From: SZUA-37 sp964472525 | GTDB lineage: Bacteria > Pseudomonadota > Gammaproteobacteria > UBA6429 > Thiohalophilaceae | Reading direction: 5' to 3' | NCBI GenBank assembly: GCA_964472525.1 | Contig: CAYYLL010000027.1 | Span: 1 to 41,288 of the forward strand | Length of the DNA stretch: 41,288 nucleotides | Shown: positions 16,100 to 25,871 of the stretch, piece after piece | Position numbering within the stretch: the first letter of the stretch is position 1 | Layout: the number at the start of each line of letters is the position of its first letter | Program-made: the position numbers and the translations under genes | The notes under the pieces: generated by a model | Database searches by the model: none | Seen by the model: only the letters and a program-made list of their open reading frames with translations | What the model was told of the DNA's origin: nothing

Positions 16100-19000
16100 T
16101 TATTTCGATTTACCAATTTTCTGTAATACTTTATAGAGTATCGGCATCACTATGATCACAAGTGGAACTTGTACTACTAGTCCAGAAATAATTGCAATTG
16201 CTAAAGGTTGTTGCATTGCAGAGCCCTGTCCAATGGCCAGTGCCAATGGTATTAATGCTAGGATAGCGGCTAATGTAGTCATGGTAATTGGGCGCATGCG
16301 GTTCACCCCAGCTAATATAAGTGCTTCTGATTGACTAATTCCAGTTTTGATCAATTCATGATATTCCGAAAAGTAAAAAATAGAAATCTCTGTGACAATA
16401 CCTACGATCATAGTCATACCCATCATAGCAGTAATGTTGAGTTCAATCCCTGTTATCCATAAACCGGTAAATACTGCTGCTATAGCGAGTAGTGGTGAAA
16501 CCATGATTGCGATTGCTGCAGAAAACTCTTCATAAAGAAATAGCAGTAGTAAAAATACTAATGCAAGTGCAGCAATGAATACGGCAATCAAACCACGAAA
16601 AGCAATTTGTTGCTGCTTGTAGAGTCCACCAAGTTTGTAATACATTTCTGTTGGTAATAGCCCTGACTGATTTAGTACCTGTTTAATATCATGAATGGTA
16701 GAACCCATATCTCGACCACTAATCCTAGCCGTAACGGCAACCATTCGTTTTAGATTGTCACGGTTAATTTGTGGCTGACCAAGCTCGGTATTAATGTGTG
16801 CAATGCGTTTTAATGGAAAACGGTGTCCATCGCTTGCACGCAACCATATTTTATTGATTGCATTGGTTTTATTGCGGATGGCGGTGGGTACCCACAGTCG
16901 TACACCAACCAGTTTGATATTTTCTTGTACTTGTGTTGTTATCAATCCGTTAAACCAAGCATTAAGTTGTTGAGTGACTAGATCTGGATCAATGCCTTCG
17001 AGTGCTGCTTTGTCTCGATCAATAATAATATTAATAGCATCACCAGCTAGAACGACGCCATCTTTTACGTCAACGACCCCCGTGATTTTCCCTATTGCCT
17101 TAGCAACCCGCGGTGCAGTCGTTAGTAACGTATCAAGGTTATCAGCATACAGTTTAATTTCTATTGGTTGGGGAACAGCAGTTAGATCCCCAATAAGATC
17201 TTCCATTAATAGCGCCATTTCAACCTCAAGCCCCGGTACATCCGTTTCAATTTTTTGACGTATTTGATTAATTACAGTGTCGATTGGTGGCCGAGGAAAA
17301 GGTTTCAGACGAACAAAAAAATCACCTTCATTTGCTTCAGTTAAGCTCCCGCCAAGTTGTAACCCTGTTCGACGTGAGTAGGTTTCCACCGCAGGGTTGG
17401 CGCGCAGGATAGTTTCAACCTGTCGTAACAGCCGGTCAGTTTCGATCAATGATGTGCCAGATTTTGAACGGTAATCTAGAATAAAACCACCTTCATCCAT
17501 GTAAGGCATAAACCCTGAGCCAACTTGTTTAAACGCAAACAGTCCGATCAGAATGATTGGTATAATAGCAATTAGTATTAACCAAGGAGCGTGGATTATA
17601 CGGTGCATTAATTGCTGATAGGTATCCTGGAGTTTACTGAAAATAGGACCATTATCTTCTTTTTCAGCATCTTTTTTATGCAATAGGTATTCGGCCAGTA
17701 AAGGTACTGCTAACAAGGCCAGTAAAAATGAAATAAACAAGCTACTAGCCATGGTCAATGACAGTGCTTTAAAGAAAGCACCTGTTACTCCACTAAGAAA
17801 GGCCAGCGGCGCAAAGATGATAATGGTTGCCGCAGATGAACCCATCAACGGCGGTGTAAATTCAATGGCGGCTTCACGAACGGTGAGTCCTATCTCCTGT
17901 TTTTTTTCTCGCAGACGGCGCATTATATGCTCGATCATCACAATTGCATCGTCCACGATCAAGCCAACTGCGGCGGCCATACCACCCAGAGTCATAATAT
18001 TAAAGCTCATATTTAGTAGGCTAAGCAATAACACTGTGCTAGCCAATACAGCCGGTACTATCAAAATAGCTATCAGAGTTATTTTAATACTGCGTAAAAA
18101 GATCAATAGAATAAAAGCAGCTAAAACGACACCGATAGCAATAGCATCGCGGACACTTTTGGCTGATTCAGTAATAAGTTGACTTTGATCATACCAGTTA
18201 GCAATCTTTACTCCACTTGGTAATTTGTTTTTATAAGCTTGCAGGTGCTGCTGGATATCCTGCACAATTTTTACAGTATTGCCTCCTGGTTGTTGATAGA
18301 TTTGTACCAACACAGCATCGTGGCCGTCGGCGGTGACACGTTGCCATTGTGGGGCTGTTGTTGGAAAGACATGTGCAATATCTTCGAGTCGAACTAGCCC
18401 ATCTGTACCGCTACGCAATACGGTATTTTTGATTGTATCGAGGGAATGGATACGAGTATCTGAGAGGATCAGATAAAGTTTGTAGTGATCTTCCAATCGA
18501 CCAACAGCCTGTAAAACATTGCTAGCGGATAGTGACTGGGCGACATCTTTAAAACTGAGGCCAAAAGCTCCCATTTTGTCAGGGTTAATTTCCACTCGAT
18601 ATTCCGCCTGTTTACCACCAATCACCTTGACTCGAGCAACACCATCGATTGCCGAAAGCAGGGGAATTAATTGGTATTGCCCAATATCGCGTAATTCTAC
18701 CAAGGTCTTTGAGTTTGATGTCAGGCTATAGGCGACAACAGGAAACACCGTTGGATCCATGCGCTTAACAGAAAAGTTTGTGCCTGCGGGTAGGCTTGGT
18801 AGCACCTGATTAATTGCAGAACTAACTTGTAGCATAGAGGCTATCATATCACCGCCCCATTGGAAGTTGATTGATATCTCTGCACTGCCACGGCTGGTAG
18901 TTGAACGTAAACTGGCAACGCCAAGTACTGATCGGACTGCTTGTTCTACAGGTCGGGTTACTGCGATTACCATTTGATCTGCGGGTTGATCACCTGTTTC

Positions 19001-19147
19001 CAATAGGACGACTACCCTTGGAAAATCAACATGAGGGAATAGGGCAACCGGTAATTTCAAGCCTGCTACGATGCCAGTTAACGCAAGGAGTACAACCAAA
19101 AACAGAATTGAACGGCGGTGTGCCGCTGCCCAGTGAGCTATGTCCAT
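16100..19147 (-). CDS. RND efflux permease, second of two
   Basis: Inner-membrane RND pump of 1015 aa. It has the N-terminal helix (about 13-30), first periplasmic domain starting LPVALFPHVDFPRVVV, a block of helices from about 335 with GLIVDDAIVMIEH (the TM4 Asp pair), a second periplasmic domain and a C-terminal helix block. The pattern is HAE-like in TM4, not the DFG-type motif of classic heavy-metal CzcA/CusA pumps. In TM10 the position of the AcrB lysine K940 is glutamate (E920 in GIVTEISIF). The ATG overlaps the stop of its adaptor gene (TAATG), so the two are translationally coupled. The substrate cannot be told from sequence. It is the last gene of the efflux operon and converges on ugd. 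Confidence 0.92.
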   Translation of the reverse strand: MDIAHWAAAHRRSILFLVVLLALTGIVAGLKLPVALFPHVDFPRVVVLLETGDQPADQMVIAVTRPVEQAVRSVLGVASLRSTTSRGSAEISINFQWGGDMIASMLQVSSAINQVLPSLPAGTNFSVKRMDPTVFPVVAYSLTSNSKTLVELRDIGQYQLIPLLSAIDGVARVKVIGGKQAEYRVEINPDKMGAFGLSFKDVAQSLSASNVLQAVGRLEDHYKLYLILSDTRIHSLDTIKNTVLRSGTDGLVRLEDIAHVFPTTAPQWQRVTADGHDAVLVQIYQQPGGNTVKIVQDIQQHLQAYKNKLPSGVKIANWYDQSQLITESAKSVRDAIAIGVVLAAFILLIFLRSIKITLIAILIVPAVLASTVLLLSLLNMSFNIMTLGGMAAAVGLIVDDAIVMIEHIMRRLREKKQEIGLTVREAAIEFTPPLMGSSAATIIIFAPLAFLSGVTGAFFKALSLTMASSLFISFLLALLAVPLLAEYLLHKKDAEKEDNGPIFSKLQDTYQQLMHRIIHAPWLILIAIIPIILIGLFAFKQVGSGFMPYMDEGGFILDYRSKSGTSLIETDRLLRQVETILRANPAVETYSRRTGLQLGGSLTEANEGDFFVRLKPFPRPPIDTVINQIRQKIETDVPGLEVEMALLMEDLIGDLTAVPQPIEIKLYADNLDTLLTTAPRVAKAIGKITGVVDVKDGVVLAGDAINIIIDRDKAALEGIDPDLVTQQLNAWFNGLITTQVQENIKLVGVRLWVPTAIRNKTNAINKIWLRASDGHRFPLKRIAHINTELGQPQINRDNLKRMVAVTARISGRDMGSTIHDIKQVLNQSGLLPTEMYYKLGGLYKQQQIAFRGLIAVFIAALALVFLLLLFLYEEFSAAIAIMVSPLLAIAAVFTGLWITGIELNITAMMGMTMIVGIVTEISIFYFSEYHELIKTGISQSEALILAGVNRMRPITMTTLAAILALIPLALAIGQGSAMQQPLAIAIISGLVVQVPLVIIVMPILYKVLQKIGKSK

Positions 19148-20196
19148 TATTCCATCTCCCTGATCGACATACCATCACTGAGTTCATAATTGCCCAGTGT
19201 AATAATACTGTCCCCAGCCTTAATTTTACCACTTATTTCAATTTCGTTATTTTGTTCTAAGCCTATCTGGACATTCACTTTAAAAGCTTTACCTTGTCTG
19301 GCTATATAAACAAAAGCACTGGTATCTTTTCCTAGTACAGCATTGGCAGGCACTATTAATGCCCTATGAGAAGGGAGATGGATGCGCCCGAGAATACGAC
19401 TACCGAGAACAAGATGTGTAATCTGTTTTTCAGGAATAGGAACAAGAATCTCTACCAGATGGGTAGTAGGATTAATCATGGCGTGTACCTCGCGAATATT
19501 GCTTTTAACATTTATATTGGGTACAAATACTGATGTGATGGATACGGGTGTACCGGGCGTAAGCTGGGCTATGTCTTCCGCTTCTACTCCCAGACGTGCA
19601 ATAAGGCGCTTTTCAGCTGCTATCAGCATTGCTGACGTATTGGCCTGCACTCGTTGCCCTTGAGCTATATTCATTTGAGTAATAATCCCATCCATAGGCG
19701 CTCGTAGTGTTTCTTCTACGAGGTTTAGCCCACGTTTGCGCAAAGCTTCAAGTGAAGCTTTAGCGTCAGTTAGTAATTTATGTGCGGAATCAACATTTGC
19801 TTTAGTTGCAAGTTGCTCTTTAAGCAAACGCTGAGTTCGCTTTAATTTTCGGTTAGCAAAATCGACGGCACTTTGTGCTTGCAGATATTGCATCCGTGCA
19901 TTCGGAGCCGTCACAACTTCAAGTAATTTATCGCCACTTTTTACACGTTGTCCAAGCCTTACCCAAACACGGTTAATCAGACCTGCGTGTGGTAATGAAA
20001 GGCTGAGTATTTGATCAGGATCCGGGCTTAGAACACCATAGGCTATCAGTATTTTTCCGATGGATTTCTCCATGATAGGAGCGGTCTTTACTGCAACGCT
20101 GGGAATATCAACTTGCGTATCAGCAGCATAACCGAGGCGGCTTAGTACAGTTGCTGCGATACTCAGAATTAATAACCATTTAATTATATTTTTCAT
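19147..20196 (-). CDS. RND periplasmic adaptor (membrane fusion protein), second of two
   Basis: This 349-aa protein has an N-terminal signal sequence (cleavage likely after RLGYA, about residue 24). The halves of a biotinyl-lipoyl domain are recognisable (SLPHAGLINRVWVRLGQRVKSGDKLLEV and LRAPMDGIITQMNIAQGQRV), flanking a helical hairpin (about 110-160) and followed by beta-barrel regions. It would link the RND pump translated directly after it to the outer-membrane channel of the operon. A 40-nt gap separates it from the upstream RND gene; its stop overlaps the downstream RND start. Confidence 0.9.
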   Translation of the reverse strand: MKNIIKWLLILSIAATVLSRLGYAADTQVDIPSVAVKTAPIMEKSIGKILIAYGVLSPDPDQILSLSLPHAGLINRVWVRLGQRVKSGDKLLEVVTAPNARMQYLQAQSAVDFANRKLKRTQRLLKEQLATKANVDSAHKLLTDAKASLEALRKRGLNLVEETLRAPMDGIITQMNIAQGQRVQANTSAMLIAAEKRLIARLGVEAEDIAQLTPGTPVSITSVFVPNINVKSNIREVHAMINPTTHLVEILVPIPEKQITHLVLGSRILGRIHLPSHRALIVPANAVLGKDTSAFVYIARQGKAFKVNVQIGLEQNNEIEISGKIKAGDSIITLGNYELSDGMSIREME

Positions 20197-20236
20197 TTAA
20201 CATTTTCCAGATCTATTTTATTTTTTAATAAACTCA

Positions 20237-23200
20237 TTAGTTGGCTTTACGCCAGCGTTCAGTAGAGATATAAATAACAGGTAAAATATTCAGTGTTAAT
20301 AAGGTACCAACTGTCAAGCCGCCAAACAGCATGATCCCCAACGGTTGTAATAATTGTGGGCCTCCGCCCATTCCCAGAGCGGCAGGAATTAAAGCCAGTA
20401 AAGTGGTTAGATGTGTGAGTAGCATAGGTCGGGTACGCAATCGTACCGCTTCACGCACAGCGTCTATCGCATTCAGTCCCTGTTGGCGAAAATGGCGGGT
20501 AAAAGTGAGTAACATAATGCCGTTGTTGGTAGATATTCCGATCAGTGTTATAAAACCGATGGCAACGGTAATGTCAAGTGGCTGCCGAGTGATAAACAAA
20601 GCTAGGGCTGCCCCCATAAAGTCCAGAGGCAACTTGACCAACACCACAGCCGGATCTAGGAGGTTACCAAGCTGCACAGTAATGATACCGTAAACTAGCA
20701 ATGCCGAAGCTAGCAAGATCCAAAGTAGTTGAGTGCCGATGTGTAATAACTCACCATATTCACCGGTAAAAGACCATTGTATATCTGCTGGAAGATTCAG
20801 CTGAGATAGTTCTTTATACAGATGGTTCATCACAGACAGAGGATTGCCATCAATTTCGGCTGTGAGTGTAAGTGTGCGAATACCACGTTGATGCTCGATG
20901 GTCGGGTAACTCGATTGCTGTTCAATTTTTGCAAGTTGTTGTAGCGGAATAAGATCCCCCTGTTCACTAGGAACCAGTAGCTGTTTTAAATCTCGTAGCT
21001 GACGTCGATAATCTCTGGCATAGCGCATAAACAGGTTAATAGGTTTCTGGTCAATCACGACTTGGGTGATAACCTTACCTTGCATGGCGATGTGAACGGC
21101 TCGAGCCACATCACTTGCCTTGACACCAAAACGTGCGAGCGCGGTACGATCGATAACAATGCGCAGTTGATCAACGGGAATTTTGGTGTTGTTAACCACA
21201 TTCGTCACTCCATCGACGTTGCTAGCCGCTTGTTCGACTTTTGTCGCTGCCGCATAGAGTTGTTGTAGGTTGTTGCCATACAGCGTGATGCCAAATAGTG
21301 CCGGTAAACCCGAGAAGGATTCATCTAGCTTTTCACTGGTTGGATCATTAACGCGACCGACAATACCGGGGGTACTGTTTAACAAGTGAGTGATTTTGGT
21401 TTTAAGCGATAATAAATTGTTGTTATTCGTTCTATCAGTCGACAACCGAATCACCAACTCACCCTCATTTGCTCCTTCAATATAAAAGGAAGTATTAGGT
21501 GAACCTGTTCGACGATACACGGACTTTACCGCAGACATTTTTAATAGCTTCTGTGCCAGTTCGTTTGCTACTCGATTGCTTTCGGCAAGCGAAGACCCCG
21601 GTGGAAGTTGATAACCTAACAACAGACTATTTTCGTCCAATGGTGGCAGCATTCTTGCGGGATTAAAAGCCAACAGTGTCAGACTTACTAATAGTATCAA
21701 CAAAGTAAACAGTAACGTTTTACCTCGGTGACGGAGTAGGCGATCAAGTAACGTCAAATTGAAACCTTCAAACCAGTGTGTCAGCCGACTGCCCGCTGTT
21801 TTATATTTTCCCGCTGTTTTATATTTTGTAGTCAACTGCTTTTGTGGCCGCATCCAATGTGCAGCAGCCAGAGGGATCAATGTGAGTGAAAATAACAATG
21901 AAAATAGCAACAAAATACTAAAAGTAAGGCCAAATGCATGTGTTAATCGACCAGCTAAACCACTTACCATCACCAGAGGAGCAAAAGCGGCAAGGATGGT
22001 GAAGGTACCTGCAATATCTGCATGGACGACTTCACGAGTACCATTTAATACTGCTAGCCAAGGGGATTGCCCCAAATTGCGATGACGATCGATATTTTCT
22101 AATACCACAATAGCATCATCTGCAACCATGCCAATAGCAACCGTAAGAGCACCAAGTGTCATTAAGTTCAAGCCAATACCTAATCCATTCATTACCCAAA
22201 ATGTACTTAGTACCGTCAACGGAAACGTAATGGCAATAATCAAACTACTGCGATTACGCCCAAGAATAAAAATAACTGCGAGAATGGCCAGCACTGCACC
22301 AGTCAACAAATTATTACGCATATTCCTATATGCCAAACCAATAATTTCGGCCTGATCATAAAATTTCTTTAAATGGCTACCCTCGGGAAATTGGGTCTTT
22401 GCCAATTGTTTATCCACGGCTCTGGAAACAGCAAGGGTACTGGCAGCGGGTTGTTTCTGAATAGTAAAAGCCACAGCGGGTAGCTCATTACTGGTGATAA
22501 CATAACGCTGCGGTTGGGTGCCGGCATAAACATTTGCCACATCTCCAAGCAACACAGGTCGGCCATCAGGGCCGTGTGCTACGGCAACCTTTTTCAGGTC
22601 GGCCAGTTTCAGTAACCGACCTTCGGTGCGTATTAATAAGTCACGGCCATGTGCCTGCAGATAACCACCTGTGTCAAGTACATTGGAATTGCGTATTGCT
22701 GTTGCAATGCTATCCATTGTTAGGTGATGACGACGTAACTGAAGCGGTTCGACATCAATGCGCCACGCTGGTTGTGCTCCGCCCATTACCTCCACGTGAG
22801 CAATGCCAGGTAAGGCTGCTAACCGTGGAGCCAGTTGATATTGTGCCCATGTACGTAAAGCAACCGGGTCACCACCGCTTAAGGTATACGTAGAGAGCAT
22901 TGCCAGAGAAGTCCCAATATTTTCTAACTGTGGCCGGCTACCAACAGGTAGGTTGATACCGGTCAGTCGACTGCTGACTAGTTGCCGCGCCTGAAGCACA
23001 TTGATGCCCAATGTAAACTCTACTGTTACCTGAGAAAAACCGGGAGCCGACGTTGAACGCACTCGACGTAAATTAGTTAATCCCAACATGGCATTTTCTA
23101 TTGGCCGAGTAATCAGTTGTTCCATATCCTCAGCAGTGCCTGCAGGATAATGCGTAATGACGTTGATTAACGGGTAGTCCAGTCGTGGAAAAAGGTCCAC

Positions 23201-23293
23201 AGGCAAACTCCGAAAACTAGCCATGCCACCTATAAAAAGTAACACGGTACCAAGGATGACGACATTGGGATGGCGAAGAAGTCTCTCAAGCAT
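20237..23293 (-). CDS. RND efflux permease, first of two
   Basis: Inner-membrane RND pump of 1018 aa with LPVDLFPRLDYPLINV after the first helix, GMVADDAIVVLENI in TM4 and C-terminal helices. It is clearly a paralogue of the downstream pump but not a close duplicate. TM10 reads IGISTNNGIMLL, so asparagine (N923) takes the place of the AcrB K940 lysine. A six-residue repeat KYKTAG occurs twice in the cytoplasmic loop between the two halves, from a perfect 18-bp tandem duplication at 21792-21827. The gene starts 4 nt after its adaptor. Substrate unknown. Confidence 0.92.
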   Translation of the reverse strand: MLERLLRHPNVVILGTVLLFIGGMASFRSLPVDLFPRLDYPLINVITHYPAGTAEDMEQLITRPIENAMLGLTNLRRVRSTSAPGFSQVTVEFTLGINVLQARQLVSSRLTGINLPVGSRPQLENIGTSLAMLSTYTLSGGDPVALRTWAQYQLAPRLAALPGIAHVEVMGGAQPAWRIDVEPLQLRRHHLTMDSIATAIRNSNVLDTGGYLQAHGRDLLIRTEGRLLKLADLKKVAVAHGPDGRPVLLGDVANVYAGTQPQRYVITSNELPAVAFTIQKQPAASTLAVSRAVDKQLAKTQFPEGSHLKKFYDQAEIIGLAYRNMRNNLLTGAVLAILAVIFILGRNRSSLIIAITFPLTVLSTFWVMNGLGIGLNLMTLGALTVAIGMVADDAIVVLENIDRHRNLGQSPWLAVLNGTREVVHADIAGTFTILAAFAPLVMVSGLAGRLTHAFGLTFSILLLFSLLFSLTLIPLAAAHWMRPQKQLTTKYKTAGKYKTAGSRLTHWFEGFNLTLLDRLLRHRGKTLLFTLLILLVSLTLLAFNPARMLPPLDENSLLLGYQLPPGSSLAESNRVANELAQKLLKMSAVKSVYRRTGSPNTSFYIEGANEGELVIRLSTDRTNNNNLLSLKTKITHLLNSTPGIVGRVNDPTSEKLDESFSGLPALFGITLYGNNLQQLYAAATKVEQAASNVDGVTNVVNNTKIPVDQLRIVIDRTALARFGVKASDVARAVHIAMQGKVITQVVIDQKPINLFMRYARDYRRQLRDLKQLLVPSEQGDLIPLQQLAKIEQQSSYPTIEHQRGIRTLTLTAEIDGNPLSVMNHLYKELSQLNLPADIQWSFTGEYGELLHIGTQLLWILLASALLVYGIITVQLGNLLDPAVVLVKLPLDFMGAALALFITRQPLDITVAIGFITLIGISTNNGIMLLTFTRHFRQQGLNAIDAVREAVRLRTRPMLLTHLTTLLALIPAALGMGGGPQLLQPLGIMLFGGLTVGTLLTLNILPVIYISTERWRKAN
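21792..21827. repeat. 18-bp perfect tandem duplication inside the RND gene
   Basis: The unit CCCGCTGTTTTATATTTT occurs twice in direct succession (21792-21809 and 21810-21827). It keeps the reading frame and adds one extra KYKTAG to the cytoplasmic linker between the two halves of the pump. Confidence 0.9.
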
Positions 23294-23297
23294 TTAA

Positions 23298-24386
23298 TTA
23301 GTCTACAAATTTGATAAGATCTTTAAGATCACGATAAAGCAATTCATACGCACCTTTAGTAACCACAATAGTGCCCGGCTGAATTCCTTTCGTAACGGGG
23401 ATACGGCCATCTGCTGCAAGTGAACCAACTTCGATTTTAACGGCTTTGTACGTCGAGTCTTTTGCCACAATGGCCCAAGTTTTACCATTTCTGGCAACGA
23501 CAGCCGTTGCCGGTAACCAGACAATGGGTATGGGCGCACCGAGATGTTCGAGTTTTACCCAGTTGCCTTCACGCAATAAATAGTCTGGGTTTTTTGCTTC
23601 AAAGCGAATTAACCATAAACCTGTAGCATGATCGTAACGTGGGATACCATCTATTCGTTTGAGTTGTACTTTGTCTGAATGTCCTGGCCAGATGGCTTTA
23701 CCTTTTTGCCATACAGGAAGTAATGCTTCAGTGACACCAACATCAAGATAGATGCTATCAAGCGTTTCTAACTCAAGGATGGGAGCACCTGCATGTACTT
23801 GTTCACCCAATGATGTTCGACGTGCAGTTACGACACCGTCAAAGGGTGCCTGTAACCGGCTAAGTGTTTTCGCAATGGTCTGCAAACCTTGTTTCTTAAT
23901 TTGTTTAGCCAAATCCGTTTTACTGATTTTAATGTGGAGAATGTCTAGGTTAGCGGCCAACGTTTCCCAAGCTAGGCTCGCTTTGCTATCGGCTAAAGCG
24001 ACTGACTGTTCACCTAAAATCAGAGCGCGTCGTGTAATAGTATGTTCTTTCTCATTTTTACGAAGTAGCCGCAGGCGTTTATGGGTTAATGCCTGTTCCT
24101 GTCTAGCCAAGAGCCAGGCTGCCAGATGCAGGCGTACCATCGGGGCATCAAAGCGTGCAAGTTCGTCACCGGTTTTTACTTTTGTGCCGGGTTCAACATT
24201 TAATGCCGTAATGCGCACATCAAATGGCACGCTAAGATGGGTTTGCTGACGCGCACTGATTCGAGCAAAAGCCGTTTCAATAGGTTGCCATGAACTGGCA
24301 ATGGCTTCTTGTGTAACAATTGGATCAGCAAACACGGATACGCTGGGTAAGATAACTAGCAGGAAAATAGTATAATAATTTTTCAA
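23298..24386 (-). CDS. RND periplasmic adaptor (membrane fusion protein), first of two
   Basis: A 362-aa adaptor with a signal peptide (MKNYYTIFLLVILPSVSVFA, cleavage near 20). The lipoyl half-motifs are FDVRITALNVEPGTKVKTGDEL and LQAPFDGVVTARRTSLGEQV, with a helical hairpin between (about 85-160) and barrel and membrane-proximal domains after. It lies 4 nt before the first RND gene and 11 nt after the outer-membrane channel gene, so it belongs to the OMF-adaptor-RND core. The two adaptors of the operon are different proteins, which suggests each pump uses its own. Confidence 0.9.
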   Translation of the reverse strand: MKNYYTIFLLVILPSVSVFADPIVTQEAIASSWQPIETAFARISARQQTHLSVPFDVRITALNVEPGTKVKTGDELARFDAPMVRLHLAAWLLARQEQALTHKRLRLLRKNEKEHTITRRALILGEQSVALADSKASLAWETLAANLDILHIKISKTDLAKQIKKQGLQTIAKTLSRLQAPFDGVVTARRTSLGEQVHAGAPILELETLDSIYLDVGVTEALLPVWQKGKAIWPGHSDKVQLKRIDGIPRYDHATGLWLIRFEAKNPDYLLREGNWVKLEHLGAPIPIVWLPATAVVARNGKTWAIVAKDSTYKAVKIEVGSLAADGRIPVTKGIQPGTIVVTKGAYELLYRDLKDLIKFVD

Positions 24387-24397
24387 AATCTATACCT

Positions 24398-25816
24398 TTA
24401 CTCTCGAGTTTTTATCGGTTGCCCGATAAGTTGTTGTTTTACTACTTCAGGTGAGTTTTCAGGTAACGTTAATAACGTCTGTAGGGCGATTCGGTTTTCC
24501 CATTGTGTTTGTTGTAATGAGATTTGTTCAAGACGTTTATTAACCCAAGTGGATTCCATGTTAAGAAAAGTGAGTGCATTAATATCACCACGGCTATAGG
24601 CCTTACGAGCACGTTCTACTAGACCTTTCAATCGAGGCAGGTAGGTTTGTAGGTTTAACTGTTGTTTTTCAATAATAGTTTGTAATTCCAGTAAGCGACT
24701 GACATCATTTTCCGCCTGAGATATGCGAGTTGTATATTCCTCAAATAATTTCTTGCGTGTTGCTCGTTCAATTGCAATGCCGCCACGATTGCCACTGAAT
24801 AGAGGCAGAGTTATACCTATGTTAATACCTGTGGTGTAGATTCCGCCAGTGTCTCTTGCTCGAGTAATTCCGATATTAAAAGAAGGAAATTGTGCAAGAA
24901 TAGCGGCTCTGACTTTTTCTTCCTGTGCCTGATAACCGGCTCTTAGTGCTAGCAAATCGGGGCGAATTTTAGGTAGCCTGTTTAGCTGTGCGTATATCTC
25001 GGTACGCTTAAGCGGTATTTCGGCAGGCAGTTTGGACAACACAATAGTTGCACCTGATTGTACCCCCAGTAGTTGATTGAGTGCATGACGGGTTTTATTA
25101 TGCTGTTGCTCAAGCTGTGTGATTTGAGAAAATGTATCAATAAGTGCAGTTAGGTCAGTTCCATTAACATCAAGCGTTATATTACCCTGTATCATGCCTT
25201 TTTTAGAGTGTTGGTATCGTATCTGATATAGATTCTGCATCGCATGTAACAACGATAACCGCTCATTTTCAAGCTGATAGCGTACATCTAGAGAACGAGC
25301 TTGTTGAACCACCCGCCATTCCCGCCACAGTAGTTCCAAGTGCACTTTTTGTTGTAATCCCTGCTTACTACTCTTTCGTGCTTGTTGAGTAATTAACGGG
25401 ATAATGTCATAACCTAGCCCTGCTCCCCAAGCGTTAACCAGACTCGGAGTGCCGCCACCGGGTGTATCGAAACTGGTTGATAATTGTGGATCGGGCAGCA
25501 GTCCTGCAGAAAAAACCTGAGCTTCAGCTATTTTGTATTGAGCATGTTGAACTTTAAGGCCTGGGTTGCCTAGCACGGCAAGAATAGCCACTTCAGTCAT
25601 ATCTAAGCCATCCGTCAGATTAATTTTATAAATTCCTTGTCTGGATTTAATCGTCTCATTGGCTTTTACGACTAACATCTGCAGATTTTTCTGAAGCACA
25701 TTCTCATCAGGTAACGGTTTTGCCTGATAGCTTGCACAACTTGTGAGTAATATAGAAACCGATAAAATTAACGATAGATGTTTTAACGCAGCTATACGGG
25801 GCAATTCTATTGACAT
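24398..25816 (-). CDS. TolC-like outer-membrane efflux lipoprotein
   Basis: Outer membrane factor of about 472 aa with two OEP repeats. I start at ATG 25816, where GGAG stands 9 nt upstream; an in-frame TTG at 25834 is less likely. The N-terminus LSLILSVSILLTSCAS ends in a lipobox (LLTS-C), so the protein is probably lipidated like NodT/CusC/OprM channels. Family segments include AEAQVFSAGLLPDPQLSTSFD and INIGITLPLFSGNRGGIAIERA. It is the only channel in the operon and must serve both RND pumps if both work as tripartite systems. Confidence 0.92.
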   Translation of the reverse strand: MSIELPRIAALKHLSLILSVSILLTSCASYQAKPLPDENVLQKNLQMLVVKANETIKSRQGIYKINLTDGLDMTEVAILAVLGNPGLKVQHAQYKIAEAQVFSAGLLPDPQLSTSFDTPGGGTPSLVNAWGAGLGYDIIPLITQQARKSSKQGLQQKVHLELLWREWRVVQQARSLDVRYQLENERLSLLHAMQNLYQIRYQHSKKGMIQGNITLDVNGTDLTALIDTFSQITQLEQQHNKTRHALNQLLGVQSGATIVLSKLPAEIPLKRTEIYAQLNRLPKIRPDLLALRAGYQAQEEKVRAAILAQFPSFNIGITRARDTGGIYTTGINIGITLPLFSGNRGGIAIERATRKKLFEEYTTRISQAENDVSRLLELQTIIEKQQLNLQTYLPRLKGLVERARKAYSRGDINALTFLNMESTWVNKRLEQISLQQTQWENRIALQTLLTLPENSPEVVKQQLIGQPIKTRE

Positions 25817-25871
25817 TAATATTATCTCCAACAAGTTATTCTTAGTAAGGACAGATACTTACAATACATCA

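Noticed and set aside
16100..23293. Calling the pumps CusA/CzcA heavy-metal transporters
   Set aside because: TM4 has the DDAIV form of drug-type pumps and no metal-binding methionine cluster is evident; the substrate is left open.
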